Positions 1-5,871 of a DNA stretch of 7,405 nt are shown here, piece after piece. Source of the stretch: an uncultured Lachnoanaerobaculum sp. (GTDB taxonomy: Bacteria; Bacillota; Clostridia; Lachnospirales; Lachnospiraceae); the NCBI GenBank assembly GCA_916720285.1, contig CAKAQP010000115.1, positions 1 through 7,405 of the forward strand, in the 5' to 3' direction. A model generated the notes under the pieces. It saw only the letters and a program-made list of their open reading frames with translations. It made no database searches and was not told the origin of the DNA. The position numbers and the translations under genes were made by a program. Each line of letters starts with the position of its first letter. The stretch's first letter is position 1.

Positions 1-459
1 AATGAAATAATAATTCATCCAAGACTACGAAGTGATTTTTATAAAAATAATATACACTTGCCTTCATTTACAGAAGCCTGCAACACTTTTAAACAGAATA
101 TTATATATAACGGTGATATAAAGACATTAGACGATGTCAATGCTTTGAAAACAAAAATATTTGATAAGAAAGTTACAGGAATTATGATTGGAAGAGGTTT
201 GGTAAGAAATCCTCTACTAGCCGAGTCCATAAAGGAAAACAGAGAAACTGTCTGCATTAAAAGAACGATAGAATTTTTGGATGATATAGTTGAAGAGTAT
301 ATGTCTTTGAATTTTGGAGAAAGAAATACGCTGTTTAAACTTAAGGAAATTTGGGGAATGATCCTTGGAAATAATGAAGGAATAGCTAAAGTATTAAAGA
401 AAATAAGAAAAGCAAATACTGTAAAAGATTATAAAATGGCTGTAAATGAATTGCTTTAA
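1..459 (+). CDS. dus: tRNA-dihydrouridine synthase, C-terminal part (5' end outside the window)
   Basis: The frame is open from the first base and ends in TAA, giving 152 residues; the real start lies upstream. Dus enzymes are FMN-dependent TIM-barrel proteins that use NADPH to reduce specific uridines to dihydrouridine in tRNA. Visible family features, numbered from the first codon, are IIIHPR (residues 3-8, the Dus histidine/arginine strand that contacts flavin), YNGDI (36-40, a strand lining the FMN pocket), and MIGRGLVRNP (62-71, the phosphate-binding end of the barrel). Residues from about 80 onward are the lysine-rich helical domain that grips tRNA. The catalytic cysteine would lie before the window and cannot be checked. 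The sequence HPRLRSDFY resembles the short clostridial Dus type of about 320 residues. No clear terminator follows the stop. The family is secure; the subtype, and hence the tRNA position modified, is not. Confidence 0.88.
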   Translation, partial: NEIIIHPRLRSDFYKNNIHLPSFTEACNTFKQNIIYNGDIKTLDDVNALKTKIFDKKVTGIMIGRGLVRNPLLAESIKENRETVCIKRTIEFLDDIVEEYMSLNFGERNTLFKLKEIWGMILGNNEGIAKVLKKIRKANTVKDYKMAVNELL

Positions 460-542
460 AGCTAGCATAGAATTATGAAAAGAAATGATTTATTCATGGG
501 ATATTGTTATAAAAAAGTAAGAAAATTTAAGTTATAAATTTG

Positions 543-571
543 TTGATAAAAATAAGAAAATAGTATATAAT
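543..571 (+). promoter_or_regulatory. Predicted sigma-A promoter for the DUF5684 membrane-protein gene
   Basis: TTGATA (543-548) and TATAAT (566-571) are separated by exactly 17 bp, a near-consensus housekeeping promoter. It would start transcription near 578, leaving a leader of about 60 nt before the ATG at 637. It is the best match in the gap after dus. Together with the terminator at 1144-1170 it makes the membrane-protein gene a single transcription unit. This is a motif match only, in A/T-rich DNA where -10-like hexamers are common. Confidence 0.6.
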
Positions 572-636
572 TCTAGAGAAAATTGGTGTGAATTTTATTG
601 TTTTTATCAATTAGAATGTTTTTTAGGAGGTCTACT

Positions 637-1119
637 ATGGATGGAGTAGGTTTATTTGCAGCACTTGCAGCGTTTATTGTTGCTTTTGGTTGTATTGGTA
701 TCATCTTGTATATTGTTACAGTTGTGGGAATGTTCAAAACTTTTGAAAAGATGAATATAGAAGGTTGGAAGGCTATTATTCCGATTTACAATGACTATAG
801 TCTTGCTGAAAAAGTATGGGTTCCAAACTATGTTATTTTCTTTTGGGTTGCAGCTTTGGTCAATAACTTTGTTGTTTCTCCAATATCAAAGGTTGGCGGA
901 TTTGTAGGTGGATTGTTCGCACTGGTTGGTTTTGTTTTATTAATATTCGTTATTGTAGCAAGAGCAAGATTTTGTTATTGGATTTCAAAAGCATTCGGGT
1001 ATGATGTCGGATTTGCAGCAGGATTATTCTTTGCACCATTTGTATGTTTCCTTATTCTTGGATTCGGTGAAGCTCAGTATCAGGGAGATGTATTTAAAGA
1101 TACTGGATTACAGTATTAA
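637..1119 (+). CDS. DUF5684-type four-helix membrane protein, function unknown
   Basis: A 160-residue integral membrane protein. The ATG at 637 is chosen because a perfect AGGAGG (625-630) sits 6 nt upstream; the frame extends further 5' to a TTG at 598, but that codon lacks such a site. Hydrophobic segments lie at about residues 5-31, 64-80, 88-108 and 124-143. A conserved-looking cytoplasmic-type loop, GWKAIIPIYNDY (43-54), follows the first helix, and LGFGEAQY (141-148) ends the last. The pattern of a first helix, F-K/x-K, GW-aiIPiYN and a terminal LGFG-x-x-Y is that of the DUF5684 family, whose members are often annotated loosely as signal-peptidase-like or simply as membrane proteins. 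I see no catalytic serine/lysine arrangement, so a peptidase role is not supported. The gene has its own promoter and terminator, so no functional tie to the downstream fermentation operon is implied. The family call is from recalled pattern and the function is unknown. Confidence 0.8.
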   Translation: MDGVGLFAALAAFIVAFGCIGIILYIVTVVGMFKTFEKMNIEGWKAIIPIYNDYSLAEKVWVPNYVIFFWVAALVNNFVVSPISKVGGFVGGLFALVGFVLLIFVIVARARFCYWISKAFGYDVGFAAGLFFAPFVCFLILGFGEAQYQGDVFKDTGLQY

Positions 1120-1143
1120 AGTTAAATATTTACTACTATATAT

Positions 1144-1170
1144 AAAAGAGGGTTATATCCCTCTTTTTTT
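1144..1170 (+). terminator. Intrinsic (rho-independent) terminator after the DUF5684 gene
   Basis: AAAAGAGGG (1144-1152), a six-base loop TTATAT, and CCCTCTTTT (1159-1167) form a perfect 9-bp stem running into seven T residues (1164-1170). It lies 25 nt past the stop codon. It isolates the upstream unit from the dehydratase operon, which must therefore have its own promoter. Confidence 0.9.
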
Positions 1171-1393
1171 ATTTATATTTTACACATAAAAGTATATAAA
1201 AACTTTGAATTAGGTATCAAAACACTTAAATATATAGACTAATAATTAAAATATAATATATCTAAATTCATAATAAACAATGCAAAAAAGAAAAAGAGTT
1301 CTCTACAAAAATATATATTTTTAATCTGGCTATTAAATAAAATTTTACAAAAATAGTAAAATATAGATTATATTATATCAATGTAGATATTAC
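1171..1393. other. A/T-rich non-coding spacer upstream of the dehydratase operon
   Basis: With the leader this makes about 300 bp without a gene between the terminator and the CoA-transferase start. I see no credible coding frame with a ribosome binding site, no tRNA and no repeat array. It holds poly-A/T tracts, a 16-bp self-complementary run of A and T (AAAAATATATATTTTT, 1307-1322), and a 7-bp inverted repeat at 1342-1362. A second, weaker promoter-like pair is TTTACA (1344-1349) and TATATT (1369-1374), with a long 19-bp spacing. The length suggests upstream regulatory DNA, but nothing decisive is visible. Confidence 0.6.
1342..1362. repeat. Inverted repeat ATTTTAC-N7-GTAAAAT, possible operator
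   Basis: Two perfect 7-bp arms, ATTTTAC (1342-1348) and GTAAAAT (1356-1362), are separated by AAAAATA. Arm centres lie 14 bp apart, not a whole helical turn multiple, and each arm has one G/C pair. It overlaps the -35 part of a weak promoter candidate (1344-1374) and lies about 77 bp upstream of the start predicted from the main promoter. It could bind a dimeric regulator, but A/T-rich DNA produces such repeats by chance, so the evidence is suggestive only. Confidence 0.3.
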
Positions 1394-1422
1394 TTGACGA
1401 TAATTATTTTTGTATATATAAT
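1394..1422 (+). promoter_or_regulatory. Predicted sigma-A promoter of the had/fld-type operon
   Basis: TTGACG (1394-1399) matches the -35 consensus at five of six bases, and TATAAT (1417-1422) matches the -10 perfectly; the spacing is 17 bp. Transcription would start near 1429, giving a leader of about 40 nt to the ATG at 1470. It is the strongest promoter match in the spacer, and the operon needs one because a terminator lies upstream. Confidence 0.7.
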
Positions 1423-1434
1423 AAATTTAAGTAC

Positions 1435-1449
1435 AATTTTCACATATTT
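1435..1449. promoter_or_regulatory. Weak CodY-box-like sequence in the operon leader
   Basis: AATTTTCACATATTT matches the CodY consensus AATTTTCWGAAAATT at 12 of 15 positions, with the left half perfect. It lies just after the predicted transcription start, where a bound repressor could block elongation or initiation. CodY senses branched-chain amino acids and GTP and controls amino-acid metabolism in many Bacillota, so the site would make sense here. Three mismatches in A/T-rich DNA are easily met by chance. Confidence 0.22.
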
Positions 1450-1469
1450 ATATAAGGAGGATTTGAAAT

Positions 1470-2678
1470 ATGGGTAAAAGAAAGTTGTTAGAAGGCATAC
1501 GAGTCATTGAATATGCGAATTTTGTTGCAGCACCTATAAGTGGCAGAGTTTTAGCAGATTGGGGTGCAGAAGTAATAAAAATTGAACCTGCATTTGGAGA
1601 TATGACTAGAGCCGTAGGAATGCAATGGAATTTTCCAACCGGAGAAGATGAATGTCCACTATTTGAGATGGAAAACTCCGGAAAGAAGGGTATTGTAGTT
1701 GACACAGGAACACCTGAGGGAGTCGAGATAATATTTAAATTACTCGAATCTGCTGATATTTTCTTGACTAATACTCGAGAAAAAGCTTTGGTTAAAAGCG
1801 GTTTAGACTATGAAAGTGTTCACAAGAGACTTCCACATGTTATATATGCTCATTTGTTGGGATATGGTGAAAAAGGGCCTGCAAAGGATAATCCGGCATT
1901 TGATTATACAGCATATTTTGCAAGAGGTGGAGTAGCAGCAAGTCTTATGGAGAAGGATACATCTCCATGTAATTCAGCGGCGGCATTAGGCGATCATTAT
2001 GCCGGAATGAACCTTACAGCAGGTATACTGGCTGCTCTGTATAATAAAGGTCAGACAGGAGAAGGCGAAAAAGTAACAGTGTCTTTATTCCATACAGCTG
2101 TATTTGGATTAGGCTTATATGTTAATGCGGCACAGTATGGATACAATATGCCGATAACACGTAAGAATCCTCCAAATCCACTTAATACCACATATAAGTG
2201 TTCTGATGGAAATTGGTTGCAATTAGCGTTTTTCCAATACGACAAGTGGTTCCCGGGATTTTGCGATATAGTAATAGAACGTCCGGATTTAAAGGATTCT
2301 AAATATAGCACAATGAAAAGTGTTGTAAATTATATTGAAGAATTTGTAGATATGATGGAAGTTGAATTTGCAAAACGTCCTATCAATGAATGGTGTGAGA
2401 GATTACAAAAAGCAGGTATTCCATTTGAAAAGTTACAGACTCCTGTTGATATTGCAAATGATATGCAGTGTTGGGATAATGACTTCTTAATTAAAATAAA
2501 ATACAGAAATGGAAATGAAAGAACTATGTTCACAAATCCTGTACAATTCCCAAAGAGAGAAAAGGAAGAGTACAAGCTTTCACCTCTACTTGGAGAACAT
2601 ACAGTAGAAGTATTAAAAGAGGCAGGATACAGTGATGATGAGCTTAACAAACTCAGAGAAAACAAAGTTATAAATTAA
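1470..2678 (+). CDS. hadA: Family III CoA-transferase, 2-hydroxyacid:acyl-CoA type (HadA/FldA-like)
   Basis: A 402-residue CaiB/BaiF (family III) CoA-transferase, full length for the group (about 400). AAGGAGG (1454-1460) lies 9 nt before the ATG. In the known clusters this enzyme activates an (R)-2-hydroxyacid by taking CoA from the pathway's own enoyl- or acyl-CoA, so no ATP is spent. Visible features are the N-terminal LEGIRVIEYANFVAAPISGR (7-26), the ADWGAEVIKIEP strand-helix (29-40) typical of CaiB folds, N69-SGKKGIVVD (to 78), and GDHYAGM (174-180). D175 in that last motif is placed where the family's catalytic aspartate forms the acyl-anhydride intermediate. The gene is first in the operon, 22 nt before the activator gene. 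Context next to hadI, hadB and hadC separates it from the many other CaiB/BaiF enzymes such as carnitine, oxalate or bile-acid CoA-transferases. The sequence alone cannot tell whether the substrate is 2-hydroxyisocaproate (HadA) or an aryl-lactate (FldA), so the symbol names the type. Confidence 0.88.
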   Translation: MGKRKLLEGIRVIEYANFVAAPISGRVLADWGAEVIKIEPAFGDMTRAVGMQWNFPTGEDECPLFEMENSGKKGIVVDTGTPEGVEIIFKLLESADIFLTNTREKALVKSGLDYESVHKRLPHVIYAHLLGYGEKGPAKDNPAFDYTAYFARGGVAASLMEKDTSPCNSAAALGDHYAGMNLTAGILAALYNKGQTGEGEKVTVSLFHTAVFGLGLYVNAAQYGYNMPITRKNPPNPLNTTYKCSDGNWLQLAFFQYDKWFPGFCDIVIERPDLKDSKYSTMKSVVNYIEEFVDMMEVEFAKRPINEWCERLQKAGIPFEKLQTPVDIANDMQCWDNDFLIKIKYRNGNERTMFTNPVQFPKREKEEYKLSPLLGEHTVEVLKEAGYSDDELNKLRENKVIN

Positions 2679-2700
2679 TCATAATTAATGAGGTAGAAAA

Positions 2701-3477
2701 GTGTATACAATGGGATTGGATTTCGGCTCTACTGCGTCAAAGGGAGTTGTGCTAAAGGATGGTAAAGAAATCGTTTGTACGGCAATTATTACCTCAGGCA
2801 CAGGCACCAGTGGACCGGAACGTGTAAAGGAAAAACTGTTAACGGAAAGTAATCTTTTAGAAAGTGATATGGAGGCTGTTGTTGTAACCGGTTATGGAAG
2901 AATGACATATCAGGGAGCAAAAAAGCAGATTAGTGAGTTGAGTTGTCATGCTAAAGGAGTACATTTTCTTGTTCCGGATGTAGGAACAGTTATTGATATT
3001 GGTGGACAGGATATAAAGGCACTTTTATTAGATAAGAATGGAAATTTATCTAATTTTGTCATGAATGATAAATGTGCAGCAGGTACAGGCAGGTTCTTAG
3101 ATGTTATGGCAGGGGTATTGGAAACAGAGGTTTCAATGTTGGGTGAAATTTCAATGATGTCAAAATCACCTGTTAATATAAGCAGTACATGTACAGTATT
3201 TGCAGAGTCGGAAGTTATTTCACATTTGTCTGCAGGTGTTAATAAAGAAGATATAATAGCCGGAATCCATATTTCTGTAGCAGGTAGAGTGGCAGCACTT
3301 GCAAAAAGAGTTGGTATAAAGGATAAAGTTGTCATGGTTGGTGGAGTGGCAAAAAACATAGGTGTCGTGAAGGCTATGGAAGATGCGCTTGGAAAGAATA
3401 TAGAAGTTCCTAAACTCGCTCAGTTGACAGGAGCTTTAGGCGCAGCTCTTTTCGCATTCGAAGCATTGAATAAGTGA
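2701..3477 (+). CDS. hadI: ATP-dependent activator of 2-hydroxyacyl-CoA dehydratase (HadI/FldI-like archerase)
   Basis: A 258-residue ASKHA-fold ATPase, the usual length for this activator. As a homodimer with one bridging [4Fe-4S] cluster it takes an electron from ferredoxin or flavodoxin, and with ATP hydrolysis pushes it at very low potential onto the dehydratase. Motifs are DFGSTASK (7-14, phosphate 1), DIGGQD (99-104, phosphate 2), VMVGGVAKN (211-219, adenosine region), and two cysteines, C125 in NDKCAAGTG and C164 in SSTCTVFAESE. The 39-residue gap between the cysteines matches that remembered for HgdC of Acidaminococcus, where each subunit of the dimer gives two ligands. The start is GTG: GAGGT (2690-2694) lies 6 nt upstream, whereas the next in-frame ATG at 2710 would be 15 nt away and would cut the conserved N-terminal MYTMG. 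The weaker start and Shine-Dalgarno fit the fact that activator is needed only in small amounts; this is inference. It sits between hadA and hadB. Confidence 0.93.
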   Translation: MYTMGLDFGSTASKGVVLKDGKEIVCTAIITSGTGTSGPERVKEKLLTESNLLESDMEAVVVTGYGRMTYQGAKKQISELSCHAKGVHFLVPDVGTVIDIGGQDIKALLLDKNGNLSNFVMNDKCAAGTGRFLDVMAGVLETEVSMLGEISMMSKSPVNISSTCTVFAESEVISHLSAGVNKEDIIAGIHISVAGRVAALAKRVGIKDKVVMVGGVAKNIGVVKAMEDALGKNIEVPKLAQLTGALGAALFAFEALNK

Positions 3478-3497
3478 TAATAAGTAAAGGAGGAAAA

Positions 3498-4739
3498 ATG
3501 GCAGAAGAAAATAAAATCACCGCGATGAAGATGATTAACGGTCTTTTAGCCAAGTCTTACAAAGAGGCATGGGAGGCTAAAGAAAAAGGAATTCCGGTAG
3601 GTTGGTCTACATCTGTATTTCCACAGGAAATTGTAGAGTGTTTTGGATTACCTTTATTATATCCGGAAAACCAGGCGGCCGGTGTGGCAGCTAAAAAGGA
3701 ATCATTGTCATTACAGGAAAAGGCTGAATCAAGAGGATATTCTATTGATTTATGTGCGTATGCAAGAACAAATTTCGGATTGCTTGAAAACGGCGGATCT
3801 GAGAATCTTAATATGCCTAAGCCGGATTTTGTGTGTTGTTGCAATAATATTTGTAATGAAGTTATAAAATGGTATGAGAGTCTTGCAAGAGAACTTAATA
3901 TACCTTTAATAATGATTGATGCAGCATATAATAATTCAGGTGAAGTTAGTCAGAGTCGTATTGACTATTTTGTAGAGCAATTTAAAGAAGCTGCAAATCA
4001 ATTGGAAAAAATTTCAGGAAAGAAGTTTGATCCTAAAAAATTAGAAGAAGTTATGGCTATTTCATCCGAAAACGGAAAGTTATGGAAAGAGTCAATGTCA
4101 TTATCAAAAGATGTATATCCTGCTCCAATGAATGGGTTCGACTTATTTTCATATATGGCAGTTATAGTTTGTTATAGAGGTAAGAAAGAAACTACAGAGG
4201 CCTTTAAGCTACTTATTTCGGAACTTAAGGAACATATAAAGAACGGTACAACTTCTAACAGATGTGAAGAAAAGTACAGGATAATGATGGAAGGAATACC
4301 TTGTTGGCCATATATCGGATACAAGATGAAGTCGTTTGGAAAATATGGTGTAAACATGACAGGAAGTGTTTATCCTCATGCATGGGCTTTAGTATATGAG
4401 AAGAATGATCTTGACGGATTAGCAAGGGCATACTGTAGTATGTTCAACAATGTTGATTTGAATAAGATGACAGACTACAGAGTAAACGCTCTTAAAGACG
4501 GAAACTGTGAGGGAGTATTCTACCACATGAATCGTAGCTGTAAGCTTATGAGCTTTATACAATATCAAATGGCTAGAGAAGTACATGAAAAAACAGGTTT
4601 ACCATATGCTTCATTCGATGGAGATCAAGCTGATCCGAGAGCTTTTTCAGACGCACAATTTGAGACCAGACTTCAAGGTTTAGTAGAAGTCATGGAACAT
4701 CAAAAAGAAAATGGAGGTAAGGCAGATGACAACAATTGA
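3498..4739 (+). CDS. hadB: (R)-2-hydroxyacyl-CoA dehydratase, alpha subunit (HadB/FldB-like)
   Basis: A 413-residue subunit of the HgdB/FldB/HadB family; with HadC it removes water from (R)-2-hydroxyacyl-CoA to give (E)-2-enoyl-CoA through ketyl radicals, without a redox change overall. AAAGGAGG (3486-3493) fixes the ATG at 3498; an upstream in-frame GTG at 3474 overlaps the hadI stop but lacks a suitable site. GWSTSVFPQE (35-44) and YPENQ (55-59) form the N-terminal active-site region. S37 and E57 resemble a serine and glutamate that I recall from the C. difficile HadBC structure. Candidate ligands of the [4Fe-4S] cluster are C86 (DLCAY), the cluster CCCNNIC (113-119), and C348 (NRSCK); the family binds one cluster per subunit through three cysteines, leaving one iron for substrate or water. 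It begins 20 nt after hadI and overlaps hadC. Lactoyl-CoA and 2-hydroxyglutaryl-CoA dehydratases are alternatives, but the gene order favours Had/Fld. Confidence 0.92.
   Translation: MAEENKITAMKMINGLLAKSYKEAWEAKEKGIPVGWSTSVFPQEIVECFGLPLLYPENQAAGVAAKKESLSLQEKAESRGYSIDLCAYARTNFGLLENGGSENLNMPKPDFVCCCNNICNEVIKWYESLARELNIPLIMIDAAYNNSGEVSQSRIDYFVEQFKEAANQLEKISGKKFDPKKLEEVMAISSENGKLWKESMSLSKDVYPAPMNGFDLFSYMAVIVCYRGKKETTEAFKLLISELKEHIKNGTTSNRCEEKYRIMMEGIPCWPYIGYKMKSFGKYGVNMTGSVYPHAWALVYEKNDLDGLARAYCSMFNNVDLNKMTDYRVNALKDGNCEGVFYHMNRSCKLMSFIQYQMAREVHEKTGLPYASFDGDQADPRAFSDAQFETRLQGLVEVMEHQKENGGKADDNN
4713..4718 (+). promoter_or_regulatory. Shine-Dalgarno site of hadC, inside hadB
   Basis: GGAGGT lies 7 nt before the ATG at 4726 and within the last codons of hadB. 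It selects 4726 over an in-frame ATG at 4711, which overlaps the site itself. Ribosomes finishing hadB pass over it, so translation of the two subunits is probably coupled. Confidence 0.8.
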
Positions 4740-5856
4740 TAATTTAATAAGTGAATTGGAACATATTGCTGAAAATCCAAGAGAAGCGGTTGCTGATTAT
4801 TTGAGTAAAACAGGAAGCAAAGCAGTTGGAGTTGCACCTGTATACACACCTGAAGAGCTGGTTCACGCAGCAGGTATGTTGCCGGTAGGCATTTGGGGTG
4901 GACAAAATGTTACATTAGATCTGGCCAAACAATATTTTCCTGCATTCTGCAATTCTGTAGTGTTTACTTGTATGGAATTAGCATTAAAAGGCACATATAA
5001 TCAATTGTCCGCAGCTATAATTCCCGGTATGGATGACACATTGATTTGTTTGGGACAAAACTGGAAAGCTGCTATTAAGGATATTCCCTTTATTACACTT
5101 GTATACCCACAGAATAGAAAATTATCTGCAGGTGTAAAGTATCTTGTTTCTGAACTTGAGAACGTAAAAAAAGAATTAGAGAAGGTCTGTGGAAAAGAAA
5201 TATCTGAGGAAGCAATTTTTAACAGTATAGATATTTACAATGAGCATAGAAAAACTATGAGAGAGTTTGTTGAGTTGGCAGCAATACATCCTAATTCTAT
5301 AAATAATGTACAAAGAAGCCATATAATAAAGTCAGCTTACTTCATGTTAAAGGAAGAACATACACAAAAGGTAAAGCTCATTAATGATGAGTTAAAAAAA
5401 TTACCTGAAGAAAAGTATGACGGTCACAGGATAATAACAACAGGATTCATTCTGGATTCCAAAGAAATTCTTGAAATTATGGAGTCTAATGCGTTAAGGA
5501 TTGTTGGTGATGATATTGCTCATGAGACAAGACAGTTCAGAACCGATGTACCAAGAAAAGAAAATGCGCTCTTAAGCATAGCAACACAGTGGTCAGAAAT
5601 AGAAGGATGCTCTTTCGCCTATGATCCTTTTAGAATTAGAGGAAAGATGGTTGCTAAGCTTGCAAAAGATAGAGATGCGGAAGGTGTTGTATTTGCACTT
5701 TTAAAATTCTGTGATACAGAAGAGTATGATGCTCCTATTTTGTTGGACGATATTCATGATGCAGGATTAAAGACTGTTACAATTGAAATTGACCAGGAGT
5801 CAGGTAGCATTGAACAAATAAGGACAAGATTACAAACATTTGCTGAAATGCTTTAA
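4726..5856 (+). CDS. hadC: (R)-2-hydroxyacyl-CoA dehydratase, beta subunit (HadC/FldC-like)
   Basis: A 376-residue partner of HadB, the usual size for the beta subunit, from the same superfamily (HgdB-like fold, two Rossmann-type domains plus a helical one). It carries the second [4Fe-4S] cluster, which in known enzymes acts as electron store and is not in direct contact with substrate. Likely ligands are C82 (FTCMELALKG), C108 (TLICLGQNW) and C329 (LKFCDTEEYD); C75, C155 and C295 are further cysteines. Recognisable conserved stretches are VYPQNRKL (126-133), YNEHRKTMREF (171-181), the ETRQFRTD segment (267-274) and the C-terminal RTRLQTFAEML (366-376). The start at 4726 overlaps the hadB stop by 14 nt, which supports coupled translation at a 1:1 ratio. 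acdB follows 15 nt after the stop. Confident as the dehydratase beta subunit; the substrate is unresolved, as for its partners. Confidence 0.92.
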   Translation: MTTIDNLISELEHIAENPREAVADYLSKTGSKAVGVAPVYTPEELVHAAGMLPVGIWGGQNVTLDLAKQYFPAFCNSVVFTCMELALKGTYNQLSAAIIPGMDDTLICLGQNWKAAIKDIPFITLVYPQNRKLSAGVKYLVSELENVKKELEKVCGKEISEEAIFNSIDIYNEHRKTMREFVELAAIHPNSINNVQRSHIIKSAYFMLKEEHTQKVKLINDELKKLPEEKYDGHRIITTGFILDSKEILEIMESNALRIVGDDIAHETRQFRTDVPRKENALLSIATQWSEIEGCSFAYDPFRIRGKMVAKLAKDRDAEGVVFALLKFCDTEEYDAPILLDDIHDAGLKTVTIEIDQESGSIEQIRTRLQTFAEML

Positions 5857-5862
5857 AAAAGC

Positions 5863-5868
5863 GGGGGT
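5863..5868 (+). promoter_or_regulatory. Unusual G-rich Shine-Dalgarno site of acdB
   Basis: GGGGGT stands where the other genes of the operon have GGAGGT-like sites, only 3 nt before the ATG at 5872. One G would pair with U of the 16S tail, and the spacing is short. No other site is near, and no other start fits the conserved N terminus, so this is taken as the working site. Confidence 0.55.
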
Positions 5869-5871
5869 AAT

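Noticed and set aside
598..636. TTG at 598 as start of the DUF5684 protein
   Set aside because: Perfect AGGAGG 6 nt before ATG 637 decides the start, and the extra residues would disturb the N-terminal membrane segment.
1001..1189. Small + strand frame overlapping the end of the DUF5684 gene
   Set aside because: It starts inside the membrane-protein gene in another frame, has no ribosome site and runs through the terminator hairpin.
1307..1322. 16-bp A/T palindrome as terminator or operator
   Set aside because: It has no G-C pair and no following T tract, and alternating A/T runs are common in this spacer.
2946..3359. Minus-strand open frame of 137 codons inside hadI
   Set aside because: The + strand encodes the conserved activator with both cluster cysteines; the antisense frame is low-complexity and has no support.
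3474..3500. GTG at 3474 as start of hadB
   Set aside because: It would overlap the hadI stop as GTGA, but the strong AAAGGAGG directly before ATG 3498 and the normal family length favour 3498.
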